Source: Bacillota bacterium (lineage in GTDB: Bacteria > Bacillota > UBA4882 > UBA8346). From it: a DNA stretch of 45,520 bases. The position numbers and the translations under genes are program-made. Below the pieces are notes generated by a model that was not told the origin of the DNA, made no database searches, and saw only the letters and a list, made by a program, of their open reading frames with translations. The stretch covers positions 1-45,520 of the forward strand of contig JAEWZY010000051.1 of NCBI GenBank assembly GCA_023394955.1, given 5' to 3'. Numbering within the stretch: the stretch's first letter is position 1; each line of letters starts with the position of its first letter. Below are positions 24,751 through 33,414 of the stretch, piece after piece.

Positions 24751-25461
24751 CTAATAAAAAATAATCCTGCCGCAGTTCTCGCATGAAAGGATCCGGTCTT
24801 CACCTCGTTTAGCCTTTTGGATTAAGGAATCAGATAGACTAACATGACAGGCGCCGCAACAACCTGATTTGATTTTAGCAATCCCAATTCCCATATGAGC
24901 GCTGGCGATTCTTTCCAATTTATCAAGCCATTCCTTAGGTACCTTAGGCGTTAACTCTTCCAGCTCTGATTCTAATTCTACCGATTCCAGGTAAAGTTCA
25001 AAAATTCTTTGTTTTACTTCGGCTTCAATATTTTCTAACTGTTGGACGGAGGTTTGTTGAGCTATTTCCATCCGTTCTTTCAAATTCGTTAACTTTTCTT
25101 CTTCCTCCAATAGCTGGTAGCTATTTTCTTCTAATTGGGACTTCGACTTGGAATATTCCAATATTTTCAATTGGAGCTGTTCCAACTCTCGCGAGTTCGC
25201 CACCGATCCGCTATAAAGTTTTGTTTCTTCTTGCTTAATCTTGGCAAGGTGTGATTTTAAATCAAAATCAAGTTGCTGTAAACTTTTACGGACTGACCTT
25301 TGTTTCTTATCAATATTGGCTAATTTTTTAGTATATTCCGCTTTCCGGTTCCTTAATTCGATCAAGTCCGGTCTTTGTTCGGTCTCTCGGATAGATTTTC
25401 GGAGTATTCTTTGTCGGTTATGAATCTCCTGGATTCTAAATAATACCGGAAGATATGCCAT
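24751..25461 (-). CDS. Zinc-ribbon coiled-coil protein (C4-type zinc ribbon, CT398-like)
   Basis: 236 aa. Residues about 10-165 are a long antiparallel-type coiled coil rich in E, K, L and Q, and the C-terminus is a zinc ribbon: CCGACH and CENCGRIIFY. This is the layout of the 'zinc ribbon domain-containing protein' family (CT398/DUF164). Its relatives are often found near Nif3-like and rpoD genes, as here. A nucleic-acid or protein scaffold role is suspected; the true function is not known. ATG 25461 follows TAGGAGGA. It lies 8 bases from the DksA-like gene, so the pair is co-transcribed. Confidence 0.88.
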   Translation of the reverse strand: MAYLPVLFRIQEIHNRQRILRKSIRETEQRPDLIELRNRKAEYTKKLANIDKKQRSVRKSLQQLDFDLKSHLAKIKQEETKLYSGSVANSRELEQLQLKILEYSKSKSQLEENSYQLLEEEEKLTNLKERMEIAQQTSVQQLENIEAEVKQRIFELYLESVELESELEELTPKVPKEWLDKLERIASAHMGIGIAKIKSGCCGACHVSLSDSLIQKAKRGEDRILSCENCGRIIFY

Positions 25462-25469
25462 TCTTCCTC

Positions 25470-25652
25470 CTAACTTCGAGTCGCTCCAAGTAAATCTTTG
25501 TAAGTATCAATATCCATCCCAACTTCGGTCCGTTTAGCAAAAAAATCAGAACCTTTTTGTCGGGAACATTCCACACATCTCTTGGTGTCGGGTAAGGCTT
25601 CCATTCTTTCCTTAGGGATAATTTTACCACATAACTCACATTTTTTATTCAA
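25470..25652 (-). CDS. TraR/DksA-like C4 zinc finger protein, 60 aa
   Basis: A mini-protein made of a single zinc finger: CELC and CVEC with the linker IPKERMEALPDTKR, which is the core of the TraR/DksA zinc finger (…R..alP.t..C..C). It lacks the long coiled coil of true DksA, so RNA polymerase control is not assured. TTG start at 25652, nine bases behind AAGGAGGT. It sits between the Nif3-like gene and the zinc-ribbon gene in one minus-strand operon. Confidence 0.85.
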   Translation of the reverse strand: MNKKCELCGKIIPKERMEALPDTKRCVECSRQKGSDFFAKRTEVGMDIDTYKDLLGATRS

Positions 25653-25665
25653 AGTGGCAACCTCC

Positions 25666-26772
25666 TTAAAAGGTTAAATATGGTTCTTCCTGCCTCTTAC
25701 CTTTAATCGCCTCGAAATTCTTTTCTGATTTAAAATATATATTTAGATAATCAGTAATTAAATCCGCAAAAAAGTGTTCGGTCCCCCAATGTCCAGCGGC
25801 GATTACCGCCAAACCATTCTCGCGAGCGGTTATAAAAGCATGATAATTAAGTTCTCCGGTAAGATATAAATCAGCTTGAGCGCTAATAGCCTTAAAGAGA
25901 AGGTTCCCGCCGCTTCCGGCACAAAGCGCCACCCGTTTAATGGGACGGAAAAGATCCCCGGCGACTCGAATGTCTTTACAAGACAACCGATTTTTAACCA
26001 TATGACAAAACTCTTCTAAAGAAACGGATTGTGTCAAGCTGCCGATTCTGCCCAAACAGTCCAAGGATGGATTGGCTAGTGGAAAAATATCGAATGCCGG
26101 TTCCTGATAAGGATGGGTTTCATTAATTGCTTGAATTACCCCAGCCAAGCATCGCTTTTCCGCTATCATTTCTAAGCGAATTTCCGGCGTTCTTTCAAAA
26201 ACTCCTTGGTTTCCGATGAAAGGACGGGCATTATTTCCAGGCATAAATGTGCCGGTTCCAGGCAATTCAAAAGAACATTGTTGATAATCGCCGATTGTTC
26301 CGGCTCCGGCTTGGGCCATGGCTTCCCTAAGGGTCGCCACAGATGATTCGGGTGTAAAAACAACCACTTTATAGGAATTAGGCTCCGCTATATCCAATGG
26401 TTTGATGTTTTCGAGTTCGAATCGTTCCGCCAAATATTGATTAAGACCCCGCCGGGCTTTATCAACATTGGTATGGGCCGCAATTAGAAATAAATCTTTT
26501 TTTAGAAGGCCAGTCGCCAATCTTTCAGTTTCAGTCTCGTCAGTAAGCCGTTTTAAAGGTTTAAAGATCAGCGGATGATGGACAATGAACCCGTCTACCT
26601 GAAGGCCTAATCCTTCTGCAAAGGTCTGTTGATTATAATCTAAAGATACCAATACCTTGTTGCATACTTTATTTTTTTTACCAACCTGCAATCCAACTTG
26701 GTCCCAGTTTTCGGCCAGGTCCCATGGGGCTAATTCGGCGATTGCCTCGATGATACTAGATAAAACCGGCAA
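25666..26772 (-). CDS. Nif3-like dinuclear metal-centre protein (YqfO family)
   Basis: 368 aa. It opens LSSIIEAIAELAPWDLAENWDQVGLQVG, the Nif3 signature. Metal ligands are in FIVHHPLIF, AAHTNVD and near the end in AGHWGTEHFF. The middle (about 125-235) is the extra PII/CutA-like domain found in YqfO-type proteins. These form hexameric rings; the activity is debated (GTP cyclohydrolase-like fold, and phosphatase/esterase claims). The start is taken as TTG 26772, seven bases behind GGGAGG; ATG 26796 would put that site inside the gene. Confidence 0.9.
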   Translation of the reverse strand: MPVLSSIIEAIAELAPWDLAENWDQVGLQVGKKNKVCNKVLVSLDYNQQTFAEGLGLQVDGFIVHHPLIFKPLKRLTDETETERLATGLLKKDLFLIAAHTNVDKARRGLNQYLAERFELENIKPLDIAEPNSYKVVVFTPESSVATLREAMAQAGAGTIGDYQQCSFELPGTGTFMPGNNARPFIGNQGVFERTPEIRLEMIAEKRCLAGVIQAINETHPYQEPAFDIFPLANPSLDCLGRIGSLTQSVSLEEFCHMVKNRLSCKDIRVAGDLFRPIKRVALCAGSGGNLLFKAISAQADLYLTGELNYHAFITARENGLAVIAAGHWGTEHFFADLITDYLNIYFKSEKNFEAIKGKRQEEPYLTF

Positions 26773-26969
26773 ACACACACCTCCCGAGGCTGACATTTTA
26801 AGATCCGTAGCTTGGAAATGTCAAACAAATATTAAGATTTCGTTTCCAAGAAATAAAATCCTCCTTCTATCACTTTATTTTTATTCAAAAAAAACTTTTT
26901 AAAGCTATCAGTGTCACAATAAGTTTTATAAGAGTTTTGAGATTAACTAAATACTTGCTTTGGATCGGT

Positions 26970-27001
26970 TTAAAAAAATAAAAAAGGGCGTCCAGCCCTT
27001 G
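26970..27001 (-). terminator. Terminator of the CAU tRNA
   Basis: Minus strand: AAGGGC-TGGAC-GCCCTT followed by TTTTATTTTTTT. The stretch 26797-26969 before it holds no gene that I can see. Confidence 0.9.
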
Positions 27002-27022
27002 ATACTTGGTGTAACTATATAT

Positions 27023-27097
27023 TGGTGGGCCCACTTGGGTTCGAACCAAGGACCGATCGGTTATGAGCCGACTGCTCTACCCCTGAGCTATGGGCCC
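27023..27097 (-). tRNA. tRNA with CAU anticodon, probably tRNA-Ile2
   Basis: Acceptor GGGCCCA pairs with TGGGCCC; CCA is encoded. The anticodon loop is CTCATAA. A CAU anticodon fits initiator Met, elongator Met or Ile2 (lysidine-modified). The acceptor and the GCAGTCGGCTCATAACCGA arm resemble Bacillus tRNA-Ile2 most. The paired first base excludes a typical initiator. Confidence 0.9.
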
Positions 27098-27113
27098 TAA
27101 AAGAACATAAAAT

Positions 27114-27142
27114 ATTATACAACTTTTTATCAAAAACATCAA
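27114..27142 (-). promoter_or_regulatory. Promoter of the CAU tRNA
   Basis: Minus strand: TTGATG (27142-27137), 17 bases, TATAAT (27119-27114). Confidence 0.85.
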
Positions 27143-27158
27143 CCACAAAATATACAAA

Positions 27159-27195
27159 ACAAAGGAGGGCTTCTCTAATAATCTCCTCCTTTTAT
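27159..27195 (-). terminator. Terminator of rpoD
   Basis: Minus strand: AAAGGAGG and CCTCCTTT pair around a 16-base loop, followed by GTTTTG. Confidence 0.75.
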
Positions 27196-27210
27196 TGAGT
27201 AGGCAATAAA

Positions 27211-28332
27211 TTAATCTAAAAAATCTTTCAATTTCTTACTACGACTAGGGTGGCGTAGCTTTCTCAACGCTTTGGCCTCTATTTGACGAATCCGTTCCCG
27301 GGTGACATTAAAGATTTGCCCAACTTCCTCCAAGGTGCGGGCTCTACCATCATCCAAACCAAAACGCAATCTTAAGACTTTCTCTTCCCGGGGTGTTAAG
27401 GTGTTCAAAACATCTTCCAGTTGTTCCTTTAACAAACGGAATGAAGCCGCTTCGGCTGGAGCCGGAGCGTCCTGATCTTCAATAAAGTCACCTAGATGGC
27501 TGTCTTCCTCTTCGCCAATCGGAGTCTCAAGAGAAACAGGTTCTTGGGCAATCTTGATGATTTCCCGGACCCGTTCGGGACTCATCTCCATTTCTTCGGC
27601 TATTTCTTCAGCCGTCGGTTCTCTTCCTAATGATTGTAAGAGTTGCCGGGAAACCCTAATTAATTTATTGATGGTTTCAACCATGTGCACTGGAATCCGA
27701 ATAGTTCTAGCTTGATCAGCGATCGCCCTAGTTATAGCCTGCCTAATCCACCAGGTAGCATAAGTGCTAAATTTGAAACCTTTACGGTAATCAAATTTCT
27801 CGACAGCCTTGATCAATCCTAGATTACCTTCTTGAATTAAATCTAAAAAAAGCATCCCACGGCCGACATAACGTTTAGCGATGCTAACCACCAACCGGAG
27901 GTTAGCTTCGGCCAAGCGTCGTTTAGCAGTTTCATCTCCAGATTCGACTTTCTTAGCTAATTCAATCTCTTCATTGGCTAATAAAAGCGGAACCCTTCCG
28001 ATTTCCTTCAAATACATCCGAACCGGGTCATCAAGAGCGATTCCTTCAGGAATTGTCAGATCAATTTCGACTTCTTCTTCCTCATGTTGAAACTGACCAT
28101 GGTCCTGGTCATTATGTTCATCGTTAGGCTCTTCGGTGATCCCTGGTAAAATTTCAATTCCTTGACTGGCTAAAGCTTCATAGATATCATCTATTTGTTC
28201 CGGAGTAAGCTCAACCTGTTCAAAAGCATCCATTATTTCACGATAGGAAATTATCCCTTTACGCTTGCCCTTTTGTATTAATTCTTTTATGTTTTCCATG
28301 TTTGGCAAGGTTTTTTCTTTGCTCAATGTCAA
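27211..28332 (-). CDS. rpoD: Primary RNA polymerase sigma factor (sigma-70/SigA)
   Basis: 373 aa, the short Gram-positive form without the large non-conserved insert. Region 1.1 is at the start (KELIQKGKRKGIISYREIMDAF). Region 1.2 is DPVRMYLKEIG. Regions 2.1-2.4 include NLRLVVSIAKRY, DLIQEGNLGL and FSTYATWWIRQAITRAI. Region 4.2 ends with TLEEVGQIFNVTRERIRQIE. A TTG start at 28332 behind GGAAGG is used. An in-frame ATG 33 bases downstream lacks a binding site. The gene follows dnaG by 41 bases, the usual dnaG-rpoD operon. Confidence 0.98.
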   Translation of the reverse strand: MTLSKEKTLPNMENIKELIQKGKRKGIISYREIMDAFEQVELTPEQIDDIYEALASQGIEILPGITEEPNDEHNDQDHGQFQHEEEEVEIDLTIPEGIALDDPVRMYLKEIGRVPLLLANEEIELAKKVESGDETAKRRLAEANLRLVVSIAKRYVGRGMLFLDLIQEGNLGLIKAVEKFDYRKGFKFSTYATWWIRQAITRAIADQARTIRIPVHMVETINKLIRVSRQLLQSLGREPTAEEIAEEMEMSPERVREIIKIAQEPVSLETPIGEEEDSHLGDFIEDQDAPAPAEAASFRLLKEQLEDVLNTLTPREEKVLRLRFGLDDGRARTLEEVGQIFNVTRERIRQIEAKALRKLRHPSRSKKLKDFLD

Positions 28333-28373
28333 TTTACCATCCTTCCTGGTAATGAAGACTGCTGATTAAAATA

Positions 28374-30233
28374 TTATAAACCCGAAAAATTAGGGTAGTC
28401 TTTTTTTAAAGTACGATTCAACTCAGTAATTTGTGCCATAAAACTTTTAATTTGATCATCAGTTAATACCTGACCGGATTGATCGCGGCCGGTTGTAATC
28501 TGTAAAGTTAAATTTTCTATTTTTGCTTTTAAATGAAGCATTTGCAGATAACAAACAATCTGATCGAAATTGACCGTTAGATTTTTAACTTCCCGTTCGG
28601 CAACTAAAGAAGCTGCTATTTCCCGTTGGTCACTACCAAGCTCGTTAAGAATTGCTTCCATATTATCGGTCAAAAAACTCTTTTCTTTAACCTCTAAGAA
28701 CAAATTACGCCAGATTTCGAAGCTAAATTCTTCCGGTTTTAATTCTTCTTTAATTCGCTTCAATTTATCATATTCCTGCAAAGCAGATTGTAAAAGTTCC
28801 TTTTCCGCCTCGAATATGGCCTTTTGTAAGGGAGAGAGCGAGTCTGGCTGCACCCCTATAGTATAATCACTCGATTTAAAGTTTATTTGATTAGTATAAC
28901 TAGTCTCTGATTTCCTATCCAAAAACGGTGTTTTTTTCCTATTGTTTTTCCAATATTTTTCTAATTCCAACTGAACGGCATTTTCCGAAAATCCTGTCTT
29001 ACGAGCAATTTGTCTGGTATAGTGTTCACGGGCTACACTACTTTCAATAGAAAACAGACAGGGCAATAATTCTTCCACCGCTTGGGATTTGCCTTGAAAT
29101 GAATTAAGATCATGTTTATTAAAGATTGATTCGATCTTAAATTCGACCAACCCAGGAGCGTTTTCGATTATCTGTTCAAAATCCGCCGCGCCTTTTTCCT
29201 TAATAAATGAGTCGGGGTCAAAACCAGCCGGTAAATTAAGCACCCGCACGGTAAGCCCGGCTTCTTCAAGTATCTCCATTCCGCGTAAGGTAGCGTTCTG
29301 ACCGGCCGTGTCAGCATCATATGCCAAAATAACTTCGGAAGTAAAACGTTTAATGAGTTTAGCCTGTTCTCTAGTGAGGGCGGTTCCCAACGAAGCTACT
29401 GTTTGTGTAAAACCTCCTTGATGGGCTTGGATCACATCCATATATCCTTCGACGATAATAGCCCTCTTTGTTCGGCGAATCCGATCTTTAGCACAGGATA
29501 ACCCATATAAAAAGCGTCCTTTATGAAAAAGTATATTGTCGGGAGAATTTAAATATTTTGGTTCACCTTGTTCCATAATCCGGCCGCCGAATCCAACGAT
29601 CTTCCCTAGAGAATCAGTAATTGGGAAAATAATCCGGTCCCGAAAACGATCATAATACCCATTTTCGCCCATTGCAATTAATCCAAGAACTTCTGCATGT
29701 TGTAGCGGAAGTCCTTTTTTACGGATGATATCGGTTAGATTATGACGCGATTGCGGAGCATAACCCAGATTGAATTTCTTCCAAAGCTCGACGTTGATTC
29801 CCCGTTTAGTCAAATATTGGCGCGCTTTATTACCGTATTCAGTTTTGAATAAAAACTGTGAATATAATGCTGCTGTAAGTTGATTGATCTTATAATAAAT
29901 GTCCTTTTTACGATCAACTTCCGAATCTTTAGTCAATTCCGGCCAGGAAATTCCGGCCCGTTCAGCTAATCTTTTTGCTGCGTCGATAAATTCCAAATTT
30001 TCAATTTTCATAATAAAGCTAAAGACATCGCCTCCGGCGCCGCAACCAAAACAATAGAAAAATTGCTTATCTTGATTCACATTAAAAGAAGCTGTTTTTT
30101 CATCGTGAAACGGGCAGAGGCCAAGCAGCGATCTTCCGGACCGTTTTAAACTGACATATTCCGAAATTACCGAAACTATGTTATTTTTTTCTTTAATTTC
30201 CTGAAAAAAATTACTATTACGGCTTAGATCCAA
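28374..30233 (-). CDS. dnaG: DNA primase DnaG
   Basis: DnaG makes RNA primers at replication forks. The CHC2 zinc finger uses Cys40, His43, Cys61 and Cys64 (CPFH and CFGC). The TOPRIM core has VEGYMD and DADTAGQ. The helicase-binding C-terminal region is present, giving 619 aa in total. ATG 30233 is 59 bases downstream of the rodZ-like terminator region, so dnaG begins a new unit with rpoD. The binding site before it is weak (GAGGTAAAC). Confidence 0.98.
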   Translation of the reverse strand: MDLSRNSNFFQEIKEKNNIVSVISEYVSLKRSGRSLLGLCPFHDEKTASFNVNQDKQFFYCFGCGAGGDVFSFIMKIENLEFIDAAKRLAERAGISWPELTKDSEVDRKKDIYYKINQLTAALYSQFLFKTEYGNKARQYLTKRGINVELWKKFNLGYAPQSRHNLTDIIRKKGLPLQHAEVLGLIAMGENGYYDRFRDRIIFPITDSLGKIVGFGGRIMEQGEPKYLNSPDNILFHKGRFLYGLSCAKDRIRRTKRAIIVEGYMDVIQAHQGGFTQTVASLGTALTREQAKLIKRFTSEVILAYDADTAGQNATLRGMEILEEAGLTVRVLNLPAGFDPDSFIKEKGAADFEQIIENAPGLVEFKIESIFNKHDLNSFQGKSQAVEELLPCLFSIESSVAREHYTRQIARKTGFSENAVQLELEKYWKNNRKKTPFLDRKSETSYTNQINFKSSDYTIGVQPDSLSPLQKAIFEAEKELLQSALQEYDKLKRIKEELKPEEFSFEIWRNLFLEVKEKSFLTDNMEAILNELGSDQREIAASLVAEREVKNLTVNFDQIVCYLQMLHLKAKIENLTLQITTGRDQSGQVLTDDQIKSFMAQITELNRTLKKDYPNFSGL

Positions 30234-30292
30234 AGTTTACCTCGCTTTTTTGAACCTTAGAATTCTCTAAAACCACTATAAATTGGAGGAAG

Positions 30293-30313
30293 AAAAAAGC
30301 GCCTTACGGCGCT
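30293..30313 (-). terminator. Terminator of the rodZ-like gene
   Basis: Minus strand: AGCGCC-GTAA-GGCGCT and six T residues, with a GTAA tetraloop. The TAA stop of the gene lies in the loop. Confidence 0.95.
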
Positions 30314-31053
30314 ACCATGCCATCAGGTTTAAATTTAACAGTCTTACTAATACCAGCTTGACCTAATGGTCCCAGTTTTTTACCGTTAAAGGTGAGTTCA
30401 ATCCCGGCGGGATTTCCCATTTTGATTTCCATCTCTTGCTGAGCAGTCCAAACTTGAACCGGTTCCGAAGGCTCAAATGTTCTGCCGTCGCGCATAAATA
30501 TGTATTCACCGTCCGCGACCACCTGTACCCAAACCCGTTGTTTAAATTCAGCGGTAATAGTAATCGGCGCCGGGAATAAAGTTTGATTATAGTCCGGCCT
30601 TTCGTGGGCTTCTTCAATGGCCACCGGCTTGACGGTTTCTTCAGATTTTAACTCATGTAAAGAGGGTAATAAAAAGAAACTGATCAGCAATACGATGGCT
30701 AAGGCTCCCGCCACACCAAGATATACCCCTTTTAACCAATCATTATTAAGGTTCGGTTTCGAAGAAGTGTTTTCTTCTTGCTCAGCTAAAAATTGTTCTT
30801 GACGGGCTTGTTCTTCCTGGGCGGTTTTTAGATCGTTGTATTTTTGTAAAATCTCTTGTCCATCCAACCCTATCGTATTAGCATAGTTCACAATGAATCC
30901 TTTACGATACACTTCCCCGGGGATAGCTTCGAAATCCCCTTCATCAATGGCTTCCAAGTACCGTAATCGAATTTTGGTAACTTCCTGAATATCTTTTATG
31001 CTAACCCCTTTTTCTTCGCGAGCCTGTCTTAAGATGTCCCCGATTTCTTTCAA
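30304..31053 (-). CDS. RodZ-like helix-turn-helix membrane protein
   Basis: 249 aa. An N-terminal HTH_25 domain (about 1-70: IGDILRQAREEKGVSIKDIQEVTKIRLRYLEAIDEGDF.. IPGEVYRKGFIVNYA), one membrane helix (about 110-130), a linker, and an extracytoplasmic DUF4115 domain (about 160-245). This is the RodZ layout: RodZ links MreB filaments to the cell-wall elongation machinery. mreB is not in the window, so the assignment rests on architecture. It follows ftsK by 120 bases and stops inside its own terminator. ATG 31053 has no obvious AGGAGG site nearby. Confidence 0.88.
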   Translation of the reverse strand: MKEIGDILRQAREEKGVSIKDIQEVTKIRLRYLEAIDEGDFEAIPGEVYRKGFIVNYANTIGLDGQEILQKYNDLKTAQEEQARQEQFLAEQEENTSSKPNLNNDWLKGVYLGVAGALAIVLLISFFLLPSLHELKSEETVKPVAIEEAHERPDYNQTLFPAPITITAEFKQRVWVQVVADGEYIFMRDGRTFEPSEPVQVWTAQQEMEIKMGNPAGIELTFNGKKLGPLGQAGISKTVKFKPDGMVAP

Positions 31054-31173
31054 AAAACCACCCCATTTAGTCTGTTATAAGGGTCACATTCTATAAATAC
31101 TGCCATTCTTATGGAGAAGGATATAATTACTTATTCTAGTAAATTACCACAGTTCCTTCTATAGAAATAAATA

Positions 31174-33414
31174 TTACTCGTTTTCGCTTTTTCTTTTCAT
31201 TTCTTCTAATTGGCGGGCATTAATATACACTTCACGAGGTTTGCTTCCCTCGTAAGGACCGATCATTCCTTTGGATTCCATGATATCCACCAATCGCGCC
31301 GCCCTGGTATAGCCGACCCTTAAACGGCGTTGAAGCGCGGAGGCGGATGCTTGCCCATACTCTACCACTATTCGTACTGCGTCCCAAAAAAGTTCATCGG
31401 TATCTTCGGTTGGACGACGTTCACTAGGTTCCGGGACGTTAATAAATTGCTCTTGATATTTGGGTTCTCCTTGTGATTTCCAATGCTTAATCACTGCTTC
31501 AATTTCTTTTTCATTTACCAAAGCTCCTTGAACTCTTAAGGGTTTCATCGAGCCAACGGGCGCATACAACATGTCGCCCCGTCCCAACAAGCGCTCGGCT
31601 CCAGCCATATCTAGGATTGTCCTCGAATCAATCTGAGAAGAGACAGCGAAAGCAATTCGGGATGGAATATTTGCTTTAATTAAACCGGTGATTACGTCAA
31701 CCGAAGGCCTTTGAGTAGCTACTACCAAATGAATTCCGGTAGCTCGCGCCATCTGGGCCAGACGGCAGATGGAATCCTCGACTTCAACTGGGGCGATCAT
31801 CATCAAGTCAGCTAATTCATCAATGATAACCACAATAAAGGGTAACTTTTCAATTTCCGGCAAAACGTTATACTTCACTAAATCTCTAACCCTTGCTTCG
31901 GCAAATAACTTATAACGTCGTTCCATCTCGTTGACTACTAATTTTAAAACTCCTGAAGCTTTCTTGGCTTCGGTGACTACAGGGGACATTAGATGCGGGA
32001 TCCCGTTATACATCGATAATTCAACCATTTTAGGGTCGATCATAATAAATTTTACTTCTGTGGGAAGGGATTTATAAATGATACTCATTATTAAAGTGTT
32101 TACACAGACACTTTTACCGGAACCGGTGGCGCCGGCAATCAACAGGTGAGGCATTTTTTGGAGATCGGCCACCACTACCTCTCCGGCAATATCCATACCC
32201 AACCCGACACTGAGTTTACCGGAATTCCAAAATTGCTTTGAATCTAAAATTTCCCGAAAAGAAACGACCTGCGTCTCTTGGTTGGGAACCTCCACCCCAA
32301 TAGCAGCTTTGCCGGGAATCGGAGCTTCCAGCCGGAGGCCTTTAGCTGCCAAAGATAGAGCCAGATCATCAATGAGATTAACGATCCGGCTTACCTTTAC
32401 TCCCGGCGCAGGTTGGAGGTCGTAACGGGTTATTACCGGACCATGGTGCACTTCCATCACTTGGGCCCGAATCCCAAAATGGGCCAAAGTCTCTTCTAAC
32501 TGATGCGATTGATCAATCAGCCGGATATTTTTTTTAGCGGTCGCTCCGGTAACGTTTACCAATTCAATATTAGGTAATTTATAGGGTCCCGGAGGCAAAG
32601 TTCGGTATAAACTGCCTGAAGGGTGACTACTACTCTCTTTTTTAAGCCCTGGCTTCCCTTTTTCCTTGGTTTTTTCTTTTTCTTTAAGCATACTTTGGAG
32701 CGAAGCCAATATTTTACTTGGCTGGTGGTCCTTACCCGGATCCGCTAATTCTTTGAACTGGTTTTGATCGGATTTTTCATCAATGGCGGTTAAATTTTTA
32801 ATTACCGAGACCTTGTTCCCGGTTTCAGCTAAGTTTCGCGGCTCATCGGTTGTCTTAATTTCATTTCCGTTCTTAGCTAATTTTGATGAACCGGAAAAGA
32901 GCATTATCAATGGACGATCCAAAGCTAGAATTGTCGCTAGAGTCAACCAAATAAACAACAAAAGAACCGTTCCCAGTCTTCCAAACCATAAAGACAGGCA
33001 TAAAGCGATGCCATGTCCGATTACGCCCGAACCTTCAATTGCCGTCCCCCAATTTTCCGCGGTTAATTCAACTCCACTGAAAATATGCAGAATCACCAAA
33101 GCCCACAAAAAAAGCATTGACATAGCGATAAAGTGTTTGGTGAGTCTGCGTTCCGGTGTCCAACACAACATTGTCCAGCCGATGATCCCCAAAAAAATCA
33201 AAGGGAAAATTGACCCGCGTTCCCCGAAAAGGAAAAAAAGAGCTTGTTTTAATATTTCACCGATAAAACCGGCTCCATCCCACAAGATGGCTATCAAAGA
33301 CAAGGCGGCTAACCCAAGAAAGAGAACACCGGTGATTTCTATTTGTTGAGTTATCAACCGTTCATCTTTGGAAGATGTATGTTCAGTCTCTATTCTCTGA
33401 TTACCACGTTTCAT
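31174..33414 (-). CDS. ftsK: DNA translocase FtsK/SpoIIIE
   Basis: A membrane-anchored DNA pump that clears the chromosome from the septum. Four or five membrane helices occupy about 25-170. A charged linker follows, then the motor: FtsK alpha/beta domains with Walker A GATGSGKS at 428-435 and Walker B FIVVIIDELADLMM. The C-terminal gamma winged helix (about 670-735: ALQRRLRVGYTRAARLVDIMESKGMIG) reads orientation sequences. Length 746 aa matches SpoIIIE. The ATG overlaps the upstream stop by 4 bases. Neighbours tepA and ylzJ match the Bacillus spoIIIE locus, so a sporulation role is possible but not shown. Confidence 0.96.
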   Translation of the reverse strand: MKRGNQRIETEHTSSKDERLITQQIEITGVLFLGLAALSLIAILWDGAGFIGEILKQALFFLFGERGSIFPLIFLGIIGWTMLCWTPERRLTKHFIAMSMLFLWALVILHIFSGVELTAENWGTAIEGSGVIGHGIALCLSLWFGRLGTVLLLFIWLTLATILALDRPLIMLFSGSSKLAKNGNEIKTTDEPRNLAETGNKVSVIKNLTAIDEKSDQNQFKELADPGKDHQPSKILASLQSMLKEKEKTKEKGKPGLKKESSSHPSGSLYRTLPPGPYKLPNIELVNVTGATAKKNIRLIDQSHQLEETLAHFGIRAQVMEVHHGPVITRYDLQPAPGVKVSRIVNLIDDLALSLAAKGLRLEAPIPGKAAIGVEVPNQETQVVSFREILDSKQFWNSGKLSVGLGMDIAGEVVVADLQKMPHLLIAGATGSGKSVCVNTLIMSIIYKSLPTEVKFIMIDPKMVELSMYNGIPHLMSPVVTEAKKASGVLKLVVNEMERRYKLFAEARVRDLVKYNVLPEIEKLPFIVVIIDELADLMMIAPVEVEDSICRLAQMARATGIHLVVATQRPSVDVITGLIKANIPSRIAFAVSSQIDSRTILDMAGAERLLGRGDMLYAPVGSMKPLRVQGALVNEKEIEAVIKHWKSQGEPKYQEQFINVPEPSERRPTEDTDELFWDAVRIVVEYGQASASALQRRLRVGYTRAARLVDIMESKGMIGPYEGSKPREVYINARQLEEMKRKSENE

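Noticed and set aside
25470..25652. True DksA transcription factor
   Set aside because: Only the zinc finger is present; the coiled-coil domain needed to enter the polymerase channel is missing.
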